Shown here piece by piece: positions 17,374 through 25,025 of a stretch of 64,000 nt of DNA. The position numbers were made by a program, and so were the translations under genes. A model generated the notes under the pieces. It was not told the origin of the DNA. It searched no databases and was given only the letters and a program-made list of their open reading frames with translations. Source of the DNA: Actinomycetota bacterium (GTDB lineage: Bacteria > Actinomycetota > UBA4738 > HRBIN12); assembly GCA_035640355.1 (NCBI GenBank), contig DASQWI010000012.1:1-64000 (forward strand). Direction: 5' to 3'. Every line of letters begins with the position of its first letter. Positions within the stretch are counted from its first letter, which is position 1.

Positions 17374-18207
17374 ATGAAGCAGAAGGAGAAGGAGAAGCTC
17401 GAGGAGAAGCGGCCCGACCGCATCACGAAAAAGGCGTATCAGAAGGAGCTCCTCCGTCTCCAGGAAGAGCTGGTGAAGATGGAGGACTGGGTCAAGGCCC
17501 AAGGCACGCGGGTCGTCGTGGTGTTCGAAGGTCGTGATGCGGCGGGCAAGGGCGGTGTCATCAAGCGGATCACCCAGTTCACGAACCCCCGTGTCACGCG
17601 GATCGTCGCGCTCCCCAAACCGACCGAACGCGAACGCACGCAGTGGTACTTCGAGCGCTACGTGGCCGAGATGCCCGCTGCGGGCGAGATCGTTCTGTTC
17701 GACCGCTCCTGGTACAACCGCGCCGGCGTGGAGAAGGTCCTCGGCTTCTGTACGCCTGAAGAGCACCGCCGGTTCCTCCGTCAGTGTCCTGTGTTCGAGC
17801 GCCTGCTCATCGAGGACGGCATCAACCTCATCAAGTACTGGTTCTCCGTGAGCGACGAGGAGCAGGAGAGGAGATTCAAGGCACGCGTGGACGACCGCAT
17901 GCGCCGGTGGAAGCTATCCGAGACCGACCTGTATTCGCGTACGCGGTGGGTGGATTACTCCCGTGCGAAAGACGAGATGTTCGTCCATACGGACATCGCG
18001 GAGGCGCCGTGGTACGTCGTCGCGGCGGACGACAAGCGGAGCGCGCGCCTGAACTGCATCGCGCACCTCCTGTCGAAGGTCCCGTATCAGGAGAAGCCGC
18101 TCCCCGAGATCGAGATCCCGAAGCGGCAGAGCGACGAGGGCTACGTGCGACCGCCGCTGAACATGTACACGTACGTGCCGGACCACGCGGCGTCGCTCAC
18201 AGGTTAG
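17374..18207 (+). CDS. ppk2: Polyphosphate kinase 2
   Basis: A 277-residue P-loop kinase of the PPK2 family, which transfers phosphate between polyphosphate and nucleotides. The Walker A loop FEGRDAAGKGG is near residue 50, the lid module GVIKRITQFTNPR follows, and the Walker B/DR motif FDRSWYNRAGVE is near residue 110. The N-terminus is highly charged (KQKEKEKLEEKR), and the C-terminus ends in a proline-rich MYTYVPDH. Length and motifs fit single-domain PPK2 (class I type, ADP to ATP or GDP to GTP). It heads a run of same-strand genes including a YbhN-type membrane protein 18 nt downstream. Confidence 0.93.
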   Translation: MKQKEKEKLEEKRPDRITKKAYQKELLRLQEELVKMEDWVKAQGTRVVVVFEGRDAAGKGGVIKRITQFTNPRVTRIVALPKPTERERTQWYFERYVAEMPAAGEIVLFDRSWYNRAGVEKVLGFCTPEEHRRFLRQCPVFERLLIEDGINLIKYWFSVSDEEQERRFKARVDDRMRRWKLSETDLYSRTRWVDYSRAKDEMFVHTDIAEAPWYVVAADDKRSARLNCIAHLLSKVPYQEKPLPEIEIPKRQSDEGYVRPPLNMYTYVPDHAASLTG

Positions 18208-18225
18208 ACCGGACGCCGAGAGGTC

Positions 18226-19326
18226 ATGACAGTCACCGACGTCGCGACGCCCAGGAAGTCCGGCCGCAGCAAGCGGACCCGGCGTATCGTCGGCGCGCTC
18301 ATCTCGCTCGTCATCGTCGTCGCGATCTTCGTGTACGCGATTCCCCAGATCGCCGATTACTCCGCGGTCTGGGCGACGATCTCGTCGCTGACACCGGTCG
18401 AGCTGTGGTCGCTGGTCGGCGCGATGGTGTTCAACCTCGTCACCTACTGGCTGCTGAACATGGCCGCGCTGCCCGGACTGAAGTTCGCGCAGTCCGCCGT
18501 GCTCACGCAGACGACCACGTCGGTCGCGAACACCCTGCCGGCGGGGGGCGCTGTCGCAGTCGGGCTGACGTACAGCATGCTCCGGTCGTGGGGCTTCGGA
18601 GGCCAGGACATCGCCCTGTACGTCGGCGTCACGGGCATTTGGAACATCTTCCTCAAGCTCGGCCTGCCGATCATCTCGCTCGCGCTCCTCGCCATCACCG
18701 GTCAGGCCAATGCGGCGCTCGTCCTTGCGGCGTTGGTCGGTCTCGCCGTCCTCGCGGTCGCCGTCGCTTTGTTCGCGCTCGCGCTGTGGAAGAAGGAGCT
18801 CGCGCGTCGGATCGGCGATCGGCTTGGAAGGATCGCGTCCGCGCTCGTCAGGCCCTTCGGAAGGCCGCCCATCACCACGTGGGGCGAGCAGGCAGTGGCG
18901 TTCCGGAAGAGAACGATCGTGCTCGTCGCGCGGCGATGGGTGGCGATCACGCTCACGACCGTCGTCTCGCATCTCGCGTTGTGGTTCGTCCTGCTCCTCG
19001 CCCTACGGCACGTGGGCGTCTCCGAATCCCAGGTCTCGACGCTCCAAGTCCTCGCGGTGTTCGCGTTCGGACGGCTGCTCACCGCGCTGCCGCTGACGCC
19101 CGGCGGACTCGGAGTGGTGGAGCTCGGCTACATCGGTGGACTCGTCGCGGCCGGCGGGAGTCGCCCGCAGGTGGTCGCGGCCGTCCTCCTATTCCGCGTT
19201 CTTACCTACGGCGTCCAGATCCCCATCGGCGGGTTCACGTACCTCATCTGGCGGGCGCGATCGGGGTGGCGACGCGGGAACGACGAAGACGCCGGGAGCG
19301 GGCCCGCGCCTGTCGCCTCGAGCTAG
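18226..19326 (+). CDS. YbhN/UPF0104-type integral membrane protein (LPG synthase TM-domain family)
   Basis: A 366-residue protein with about eight membrane helices, starting after a basic N-terminus (RKSGRSKRTRR). It has the family patterns NTLPAGGAVAVGLTYSMLRSWG and FGRLLTALPLTPGGLGVVELGYIGGL, as in the flippase-like membrane half of MprF and in stand-alone YbhN proteins. No lysyl-transferase domain is attached. Such proteins are thought to move or bind lipids; the substrate here is unknown. A GAGAGG lies upstream of ATG 18226. It sits 18 nt after ppk2 and 4 nt before a binding lipoprotein, so an operon is likely. Confidence 0.83.
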   Translation: MTVTDVATPRKSGRSKRTRRIVGALISLVIVVAIFVYAIPQIADYSAVWATISSLTPVELWSLVGAMVFNLVTYWLLNMAALPGLKFAQSAVLTQTTTSVANTLPAGGAVAVGLTYSMLRSWGFGGQDIALYVGVTGIWNIFLKLGLPIISLALLAITGQANAALVLAALVGLAVLAVAVALFALALWKKELARRIGDRLGRIASALVRPFGRPPITTWGEQAVAFRKRTIVLVARRWVAITLTTVVSHLALWFVLLLALRHVGVSESQVSTLQVLAVFAFGRLLTALPLTPGGLGVVELGYIGGLVAAGGSRPQVVAAVLLFRVLTYGVQIPIGGFTYLIWRARSGWRRGNDEDAGSGPAPVASS

Positions 19327-19330
19327 CGCG

Positions 19331-20254
19331 ATGGGTACGCGCGCCGTAGGGATCGTGTCGATCGTGTTGTCGCTCGCGGCGTGCGGCCCCAATGTCCCGC
19401 AGACGACATCGACGCTGAACGACGACGCGATCACGGTGGCATCGTTCGAGTTCCCGGAGAGCATGGTCCTTGGCGAGATCTACGCGCAGGCGCTCGAAGC
19501 CGAGGGCTTCGACGTGGAGCGCCAGCTGGGCATCGGGCCGCGCGAGTTGGTCGAACCGTCGCTCGAGCGGGGACTCGTCGAGCTCGTCCCCGAATACGCC
19601 GGTTCAGCGCTTGAGTTCCTCGCCGGCGGCGAGAACATCGCAACCTCCGATGAAGAGCTGACACACGCTCGACTGGTCGATGCATTCGCCGAGCGGGGGG
19701 TCGACGTGCTCACGCCCGCGCCGGCCCAGAACCAGAACGGCTTCGCCGTCGCCCAAAAGACGGCCAAGCGCAATGGCCTGGAGGCGATCAGCGACCTGAC
19801 GGCGATCGACGAGGACCTCGCGTTCGGTGGCCCACCCGAGTGCCCCGAACGTCCGCTGTGTCTCGACGGTCTGGAGAGCACCTACGGTCTCGAGTTCGAC
19901 CGATTCGTGACGCTCGACGCGGGCGGTCCGCTCACGGTGTCGGCGCTCCAAGCCGGTACGGTCGACGTCGCGCTCCTGTTCACCACCGATGCCGCGATCC
20001 AAGAGAACGACTTCGTGCTGCTCGAGGACGATCGCGGCCTTCAGCCGGCCGAGAACGTCACGCCCGTCGTTCGAGACGAGGTGATCGAGCGCCATGGTGA
20101 TCGGTTCGTCGGAGTGGTCGACGCCGTGTCGCGGTTGATCACGACGGCGGAGTTGCGCGCGCTGAACGCGAGCGTCGCGCTCGAAGACGCGTCGCCGGAG
20201 CGCGTCGCTGCGACGTGGCTCGCCGAGCATGGGCTGCTCGACGCGAGGGACTAG
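19331..20254 (+). CDS. Glycine betaine/choline-type ABC transporter substrate-binding lipoprotein
   Basis: A 307-residue lipoprotein. The signal peptide ends in a lipobox (LSLAACGPN), so the mature cysteine would be lipidated outside the membrane. The body matches the OpuAC/OsmF type II binding fold: ITVASFEFPESMVLGEIYAQALEAEG at the start, VELVPEYAGSALEF, and the late segment on VTPVVRDEVIERHGD. Known members bind glycine betaine, choline or related quaternary amines. No permease or ATPase gene accompanies it: the gene lies between a YbhN protein and a PAP2-like/kinase fusion. It could serve a distant transporter or a non-transport sensing role. Its lysine, aromatic and aspartate ligand residues cannot be placed with confidence by eye. 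Confidence 0.8.
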   Translation: MGTRAVGIVSIVLSLAACGPNVPQTTSTLNDDAITVASFEFPESMVLGEIYAQALEAEGFDVERQLGIGPRELVEPSLERGLVELVPEYAGSALEFLAGGENIATSDEELTHARLVDAFAERGVDVLTPAPAQNQNGFAVAQKTAKRNGLEAISDLTAIDEDLAFGGPPECPERPLCLDGLESTYGLEFDRFVTLDAGGPLTVSALQAGTVDVALLFTTDAAIQENDFVLLEDDRGLQPAENVTPVVRDEVIERHGDRFVGVVDAVSRLITTAELRALNASVALEDASPERVAATWLAEHGLLDARD

Positions 20255-20319
20255 CATCTCGATCCGGACGATCGACCGAGGGGACGACCACGCGAACGCC
20301 TGAGTCGAGCGCGACGCAC

Positions 20320-21975
20320 GTGGGTGGGCACCGAGCGCTCGCCCTCGGCGACGTGCGCCGTCGCCCGTCGGGTGAGCCTCCGCCTCTACCACGTGAGCTC
20401 GGTCGAAGCGGCAAGTTCTGGCTGGGCATGACGGCGTACTTCCTGTTCGTCCTGATCGCCGTCGTCGTGTTCGACGGCTTCGGTGACGTCTTCGATCGGT
20501 TCAACACCGAGCGGATCCTCGACGTCGCGGCGCTCCGCACGACCTGGCTCACCGACGTGGCCGAGTTCGTCGCCGCGCTCGGCAATCCTTGGACGATCCG
20601 GATCTTGCGCTGGGGCACCATCCTTGCGCTGGTCGTCGTCAAGCGATGGCGCCACCTGTTCGTGTTCCTCGGCGCGATCGTGGTGCTGGAGATCCTCACG
20701 TACCAGATGACGATCGCGCTCGGCCGGCCGCGTCCGCTCGGGGTCGAGATCATCGGCTCGTGGGAAGGGTTCGCCACTCCGTCCCGCCCGGTTGCGTCGT
20801 TCGCCGGCACCCTGGTCGGCGTGCTGTACTCGCTCGTCGTTCCCGGTCGTCCTCGGAACATGGGGAAGTGGATCGCCGGCGTGGCGATCGTCACGCTCGC
20901 CGTGTCGCGCGTGTACCTGGCCGTCGACCGGCCGACAGACGTCGTCTACGCCGGCATCTTCGGGGTTGCCGTCGTGCTCGTGGCGTTTCGCTGGTTCGCG
21001 CCGAACGAGGCGTTCCCGGTCGCATACCGCCGTGGCAAGTCGGCGCACCTGGACGTTGGTGGTCGTCGCGGAGAAGCGATCGTGAAGGCGGTTCGCGAAC
21101 AGGTCGGTCTGACCGTGCTCGACATCAAGCCCGTCGGCCTCGAAGGCTCCGGGGGATCGACGCCGCTCCGTCTCCGCGTCGCGGCCACCGAGTCCGAACC
21201 CGAGCAGTACCTGTTCGCGAAGCTCTACGCGAAGAACCACGTCCGCGCGGACCGCTGGTACAAGCTCGGACGAACGATCCTGTATGGCGCGCTGGAAGAT
21301 GAGACACCGTTCCAGAACGTCCGCCGCTTCGTCGAGTACGAGGACTACACGTTGCGACTGCTCCAGGACTCGGGCCTTCCCACCGCCAAGCCGTACGGCA
21401 TCGTGGAGATCACTCCGGAGCGCGAGTACATGATCGTCACCGAGTTCTTCAAGGGAGCCGTCGAGATCGGGGAGGCCGAGGTCGACGAGCGCGTGATCGA
21501 CGGCGGCCTCCGGCTGATCCGGAACATGTGGGACGCGGGTCTCGCGCATCGCGACATCAAGCCGGCCAACCTTATGGTTCGAGACGGCGAGGTCTTGCTG
21601 ATCGACGTGTTCTTCGTACAGGTTCGGCCTTCGCCGTGGCGACAGGCCGTCGACCTGGCGAACATGATGCTCGTCCTCGCACTCCGGTCCGACGCCAAGA
21701 GCGTCTACGAAGCCGCGCTCGACTACTTCACCGAAGACGAGATCGCCGAGGCGTTCGCGGCTACGCGCGGCGTGGCCAGTCCGACACAGCTGCGGACGGA
21801 GATGAAGCGCGACGACCGGGACCTCCTCGCGGAGTTCCGCGCGCTGGCGCCCGAGCGCGAGCCGATCAGGATCCAGCGGTGGAGCCTCCGCCGCGTCGGC
21901 ATGACGGCGTGGGTGGTTGCGGTGTCCCTGTTCGCGCTTCTGCTCGTGATCAGCAACTGGAACGTGTTCTCGTGA
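20320..21975 (+). CDS. Fusion of a degenerate PAP2-like membrane domain with a protein-kinase-like domain
   Basis: About 551 residues: six predicted membrane helices of PAP2 type, then a kinase-like domain, then one C-terminal helix (TAWVVAVSLFALLLVISNW). The PAP2 motifs are degraded: the KX6RP lysine is threonine (TIALGRPRP), PSGH reads PSRP, and the histidine of SRX5HX3D is aspartate (SRVYLAVDRPTD). All three catalytic residues are therefore missing. The kinase part looks intact: LFAKLYAK (ATP lysine), EYEDYTLRLL (helix C glutamate), HRDIKPANLM (catalytic loop) and LIDVFF in place of DFG. It resembles RIO/KdkA/AarF-like atypical kinases. The start is unclear: GTG 20320 is the first standard codon after the previous stop, while GAGGGG (20278-20283) points at an in-frame ACG at 20290. 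Confidence 0.75.
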   Translation: MGGHRALALGDVRRRPSGEPPPLPRELGRSGKFWLGMTAYFLFVLIAVVVFDGFGDVFDRFNTERILDVAALRTTWLTDVAEFVAALGNPWTIRILRWGTILALVVVKRWRHLFVFLGAIVVLEILTYQMTIALGRPRPLGVEIIGSWEGFATPSRPVASFAGTLVGVLYSLVVPGRPRNMGKWIAGVAIVTLAVSRVYLAVDRPTDVVYAGIFGVAVVLVAFRWFAPNEAFPVAYRRGKSAHLDVGGRRGEAIVKAVREQVGLTVLDIKPVGLEGSGGSTPLRLRVAATESEPEQYLFAKLYAKNHVRADRWYKLGRTILYGALEDETPFQNVRRFVEYEDYTLRLLQDSGLPTAKPYGIVEITPEREYMIVTEFFKGAVEIGEAEVDERVIDGGLRLIRNMWDAGLAHRDIKPANLMVRDGEVLLIDVFFVQVRPSPWRQAVDLANMMLVLALRSDAKSVYEAALDYFTEDEIAEAFAATRGVASPTQLRTEMKRDDRDLLAEFRALAPEREPIRIQRWSLRRVGMTAWVVAVSLFALLLVISNWNVFS

Positions 21976-22541
21976 GGTTCACGAGACCCGCCGTCGTGCT
22001 CGGCGTCTGTCTCGTCCTGCTCGCGAGCTGCGAGTCCCGCCAGCTCCAGCAGGTCACGTGCGAACCGGGCGACGCGAGCCTGATCCTGGTGGCGCAGGCG
22101 GTGCCGACGGCGACGCTCCTCCCGTGCATCGCCGAGTTTCCGGTCGGGTGGATCTTCGGCGGCTCCGAGATCCGGAGCGGGTCCGTGCGCTTCTGGCTCG
22201 ACTCGGACCGAGCGGGACTCCAGGCGCTCGAGGTGCGGCTGAGCAGACAGTGCGACGTCTCGAACGCCGTCGAGGTCACACCAGGCGCCGACGAGGCCGG
22301 CACTCGCCGTTTCGAGGAGCCCATCAGCCTGCCGCCGAGATTCGTCGCCAACCGGTACTACCTGTTCGATGGTGGATGCGTGACCTATCGTTTCGCCTTC
22401 AACGTCAACGCATCGCCCACGCTGTCGTTCGACGTGGACGAGGCCCTCGCTTTCCGCCCCCGCGCCGCGCTCGTGAAGGAGATGCGGGAACAGGTCGGCC
22501 TGGAGCTCTGCGGTGCGGGCGCCAGCCCGTGCCCCGGTTGA
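21972..22541 (+). CDS. Putative lipoprotein of unknown function
   Basis: A 189-residue protein that I do not recognise. The N-terminus MRFTRPAVVLGVCLVLLASC is a clear lipoprotein signal with lipobox LASC. The mature part has several cysteines (including one pair around CEPGDASLI...LPCIAEF and one in QCDVSN, one in GGCVTYRF) and a mostly beta-strand look with FWLDSDRAGLQALEVRLSRQ. The C-terminus ends LELCGAGASPCPG. The GTG start overlaps the stop of the PAP2-like/kinase fusion by four bases (GTGA), so it is translationally coupled to it and is likely a functional partner outside the membrane. Confidence 0.7.
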   Translation: MRFTRPAVVLGVCLVLLASCESRQLQQVTCEPGDASLILVAQAVPTATLLPCIAEFPVGWIFGGSEIRSGSVRFWLDSDRAGLQALEVRLSRQCDVSNAVEVTPGADEAGTRRFEEPISLPPRFVANRYYLFDGGCVTYRFAFNVNASPTLSFDVDEALAFRPRAALVKEMREQVGLELCGAGASPCPG

Positions 22542-22551
22542 TCGACGCTCT

Positions 22552-23232
22552 GTGCTGACGAATCACCGTCGCGCGCTCGCGTACGCCGTCGGGCTGCTGG
22601 TCGCCACGGTCGTCGTGTTCCTGTTGGTGGCGTTCGACTCGACGCTCACGTCCGTGCAGACGGTGGACGACGTGGTCTATCGACGCGCGAACGAGCTCCG
22701 GTTCGGTGTGGCGACCGCGCTTGCGCGGGTGCTGAATGTGCTCGGGAGCGGTTGGGTGCTCATCCCGCTCAGGATCGCGGTGGCGGTGTGGCTCGGAGCT
22801 CGGCGGCGATGGCGGGCGCTGGCCGCGTGGCTGCTGATCTGGTTCGTATCCGAGGTCGCGATCAACCTGTTCAAGGCGTGGTACGAGCGCCCCCGACCGC
22901 CGGGCTCGCTCGTAGCGACGAGGGGGTTCTCGTTCCCTTCGGGACACGCCGTTGCAACGGCAGCGACCGCGATCGGGCTGGTGCTTGTCCTTCTCCCACC
23001 CGGGCATCGTCGCCGGCACTGGGAGGTCTATTCGGTCGTGTTCGCGTTCGTTATGGCGCTTTCGCGCGTGTACCTCAACGCGCACTGGCTCAGCGACGTG
23101 GTGGCGGGAACGCTGCTCGGCGCCACGATCGCGCTCGCGGTCGCGGGGCTCGTCACGGAGGTGCACGACGTGGTGATGAAGCGACGGGCGCGATCAAACG
23201 TGTCGTCGGTCGCCGTTCCCGTGCGGCGGTAG
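22552..23232 (+). CDS. PAP2-family membrane phosphatase
   Basis: A 226-residue six-helix membrane protein with all three PAP2 motifs intact: KAWYERPRP (KX6RP), FPSGHAVAT (PSGH) and SRVYLNAHWLSD (SRX5HX3D). Such enzymes hydrolyse lipid phosphates or pyrophosphates, such as undecaprenyl pyrophosphate or phosphatidic acid, on the outer face of the membrane. Start GTG 22552 lies 10 nt after the lipoprotein stop; the frame can extend upstream only by overlapping that gene. It is the catalytically competent neighbour of the degenerate PAP2-like/kinase fusion. Confidence 0.87.
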   Translation: MLTNHRRALAYAVGLLVATVVVFLLVAFDSTLTSVQTVDDVVYRRANELRFGVATALARVLNVLGSGWVLIPLRIAVAVWLGARRRWRALAAWLLIWFVSEVAINLFKAWYERPRPPGSLVATRGFSFPSGHAVATAATAIGLVLVLLPPGHRRRHWEVYSVVFAFVMALSRVYLNAHWLSDVVAGTLLGATIALAVAGLVTEVHDVVMKRRARSNVSSVAVPVRR

Positions 23233-23236
23233 TACG

Positions 23237-23863
23237 TCAGCCGCTCCCGTCGCGACTCGGCGCGTGAAGGCGCTCGAACGACGCCGCCTCGTCGTCCGAC
23301 ATCCAATCCGGCCGAATGCCGTGGCCGGCGGTCGAGATGTGATTCTCTTCGACCTCTTCGCCGTACTCCCATGCCTCACCGCGTCGGACGGCCAGGAGCG
23401 CGTTGATCTCGCCGGCGTGGTAGTGCCAGTGGCCGGCGACGATCACGAGGATCTGTGAGACGGGGAGTGCGCCGCCCCAGTGAACTGGCCGCGGTTCGTC
23501 GAGGTCGTCGATCCCGTCGAGTGAGACGACCCACGCCGTGTACGAACGCTCGAACCAGTCGACGACCTCGGCGAGGTAGCCCTCGGTGGGCTCGATCGTG
23601 TCTCTTCGATCACGCGGCCAGTCGGTTTCCATCCAGTGACGCGGCTCGGAGTCGAACGCGTAGGAGCGGTAGACGGCGCTCCACGCGGCGACGTGCTTGG
23701 TCAGACCGAGGATCGAGCGGTACCCGCCCGCCGCGAACAGGGCCTCGTCCAGCGAGACGCCGTGGACGTTCTCGACGAAGGCGCGGCGCGCCTCCTCGAG
23801 CATCTCCCGCGCGAGTGTGCGATCCGTCCCCACGTCGCGATGATGCCACGCCCGCCAAGGCAT
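23237..23863 (-). CDS. DinB-family protein
   Basis: A 208-residue four-helix-bundle protein of the DinB/DUF664 group. The candidate metal ligands are a histidine in LTKHVAAWS and the pair in VAGHWHYHAGEINALL. Helix patterns at ERSYTAWVVSLDG and EMLEEARRAF fit. In actinobacteria many such proteins are thiol transferases (mycothiol- or bacillithiol-dependent S-transferases), but no specific role is visible. ATG 23863 gives a normal N-terminus, yet it would overlap the 5' end of the divergent PAP2 gene; a downstream GTG (residue 11) would remove part of the overlap. It is convergent with the previous PAP2 gene, only 4 nt apart. Confidence 0.75.
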   Translation of the reverse strand: MPWRAWHHRDVGTDRTLAREMLEEARRAFVENVHGVSLDEALFAAGGYRSILGLTKHVAAWSAVYRSYAFDSEPRHWMETDWPRDRRDTIEPTEGYLAEVVDWFERSYTAWVVSLDGIDDLDEPRPVHWGGALPVSQILVIVAGHWHYHAGEINALLAVRRGEAWEYGEEVEENHISTAGHGIRPDWMSDDEAASFERLHAPSRDGSG

Positions 23864-24538
23864 AGGGTTCGGTGCGTGTATCGGCGCTGGCGTGTCGACG
23901 GTGCGCTCTTCGCCGTTAGTGTCGTCGTCCTGGCGTTGTCGATGCTCGTGGCGAGGGGCGACGAGGTGCCGGCGTGGGAGGAGACGGTCTTCCGATGGGT
24001 GAACGGGCTCCCCGACTTCTTGTATCCCATCGTGTGGCCGCTGATGCAGTACGGGACGTTCATCACCATCCCCATCGTGTTCGTCCTCGGCCTGCTGGTG
24101 AAGCGGTGGCGCTTCGCCATCGTCTCGCTCGTCGTCGGCGTGGGGATCTACTACCTGGCGAAGGCCGTGAAGCTCGTCGTCGACCGAGGCCGTCCGGGCG
24201 CCGAGCTCGTCGGTGACTTGGAGCTTCGTGGTGTCGGTCGATTCGGCCACGGATTCCCGTCGGGGCACGCGGCGGTATCCGCCGCGCTCGCGGTGATCGC
24301 GTCGGCATACCTCCCGCCTCTGTGGGGCCGGCTTTCGATCGCGCTCGCGGTGATCGTGAGCTTCGGCCGCGTGTACGTCGGCGCGCACTTGCCCCTCGAC
24401 GTGATCGGTGGTGCGGCGCTGGGCGTCGCGGTAGCCGCAGCCGTCAACCTCATCATCGGCGTCCCGACGAACGTGAAGGCACCAGCCCCTCGCACCACCG
24501 CAGAGTCACGCAACCGTGAGGGAACCACCACCGGCTAG
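23840..24538 (+). CDS. PAP2-family membrane phosphatase
   Basis: About 232 residues with six membrane helices. PAP2 motifs: KLVVDRGRP (KX6RP), FPSGHAAVS (PSGH) and FGRVYVGAHLPLD, where the usual serine-arginine is glycine-arginine but the catalytic histidine and aspartate are kept. It should be active on a lipid phosphate. Starts at ATG 23840/23843 overlap the DinB gene on the opposite strand; GTG 23876, before YRRWRVDGALFAVS, would avoid that and keep the first helix. The C-terminal tail is basic and threonine-rich. This is the third PAP2-fold gene within 4.3 kb. Confidence 0.83.
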   Translation: MMPRPPRHRVRCVYRRWRVDGALFAVSVVVLALSMLVARGDEVPAWEETVFRWVNGLPDFLYPIVWPLMQYGTFITIPIVFVLGLLVKRWRFAIVSLVVGVGIYYLAKAVKLVVDRGRPGAELVGDLELRGVGRFGHGFPSGHAAVSAALAVIASAYLPPLWGRLSIALAVIVSFGRVYVGAHLPLDVIGGAALGVAVAAAVNLIIGVPTNVKAPAPRTTAESRNREGTTTG

Positions 24539-24589
24539 CGTTCGCAAGCCAGATAGGCGTCGTCCGACTGGAAAGGAGGAGATAGAGCC

Positions 24590-24976
24590 ATGGAGAGCCA
24601 GGTCCTCGAGGCGTACGAGCGACTCGTGTCCGCGTTTCGCGAAGGCCGATGGGATGACAAGTTCGCGTGCTTCGCCCCCAATGCGACGGTCTTGGACGGC
24701 GCGCAGTGGTTCGGCACGTTGAACGAGTACAGGTCCGCGTGGGAGCGATGGGCAGCGGGGCAGCAGGACGGCTCGGACGTTCTGTCGGTTGAGACCAGCG
24801 TCATGAAGCTCCACATGCTCGGCGACGTAGCCGTCCTGGTGCATTCGATCCAAATGCGCCAGCGAACCAACCAAGGCGAGGAGACGGCTCACGAACGAGA
24901 GACCATCGTGTTCGCCAAGGAGCCCGACGGCAGGTGGCTGGTGGTGCATCAGCATCTGTCGCCCCAACCGGACTAG
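24590..24976 (+). CDS. NTF2-like/SnoaL-type protein (DUF4440 group)
   Basis: A 128-residue single-domain cone-fold protein. The N-terminal helix VLEAYERLVSAFREGRWD, the FAPNATVLDGAQW strand, VAVLVHSIQMRQ and the closing GRWLVVHQHLSPQPD match the SnoaL/calcium-calmodulin kinase association domain family. Some members are isomerases or cyclases; many only bind a small ligand. A strong AAGGAGGAG lies about 10 nt upstream of ATG 24590, one of the best ribosome sites in the window, so the gene is probably well expressed. Specific role unknown. Confidence 0.8.
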   Translation: MESQVLEAYERLVSAFREGRWDDKFACFAPNATVLDGAQWFGTLNEYRSAWERWAAGQQDGSDVLSVETSVMKLHMLGDVAVLVHSIQMRQRTNQGEETAHERETIVFAKEPDGRWLVVHQHLSPQPD

Positions 24977-25025
24977 GTCGTCACGACGTTCGAGGGGCGT
25001 CTGTGCACGTTGCCTTTGAACGCAG

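Noticed and set aside
20215-20319. GTG 20215 as the start of the PAP2-kinase gene
   Set aside because: It would overlap the binding-protein gene by 40 bp, has no ribosome site, and adds a basic stretch unlike the family N-terminus.
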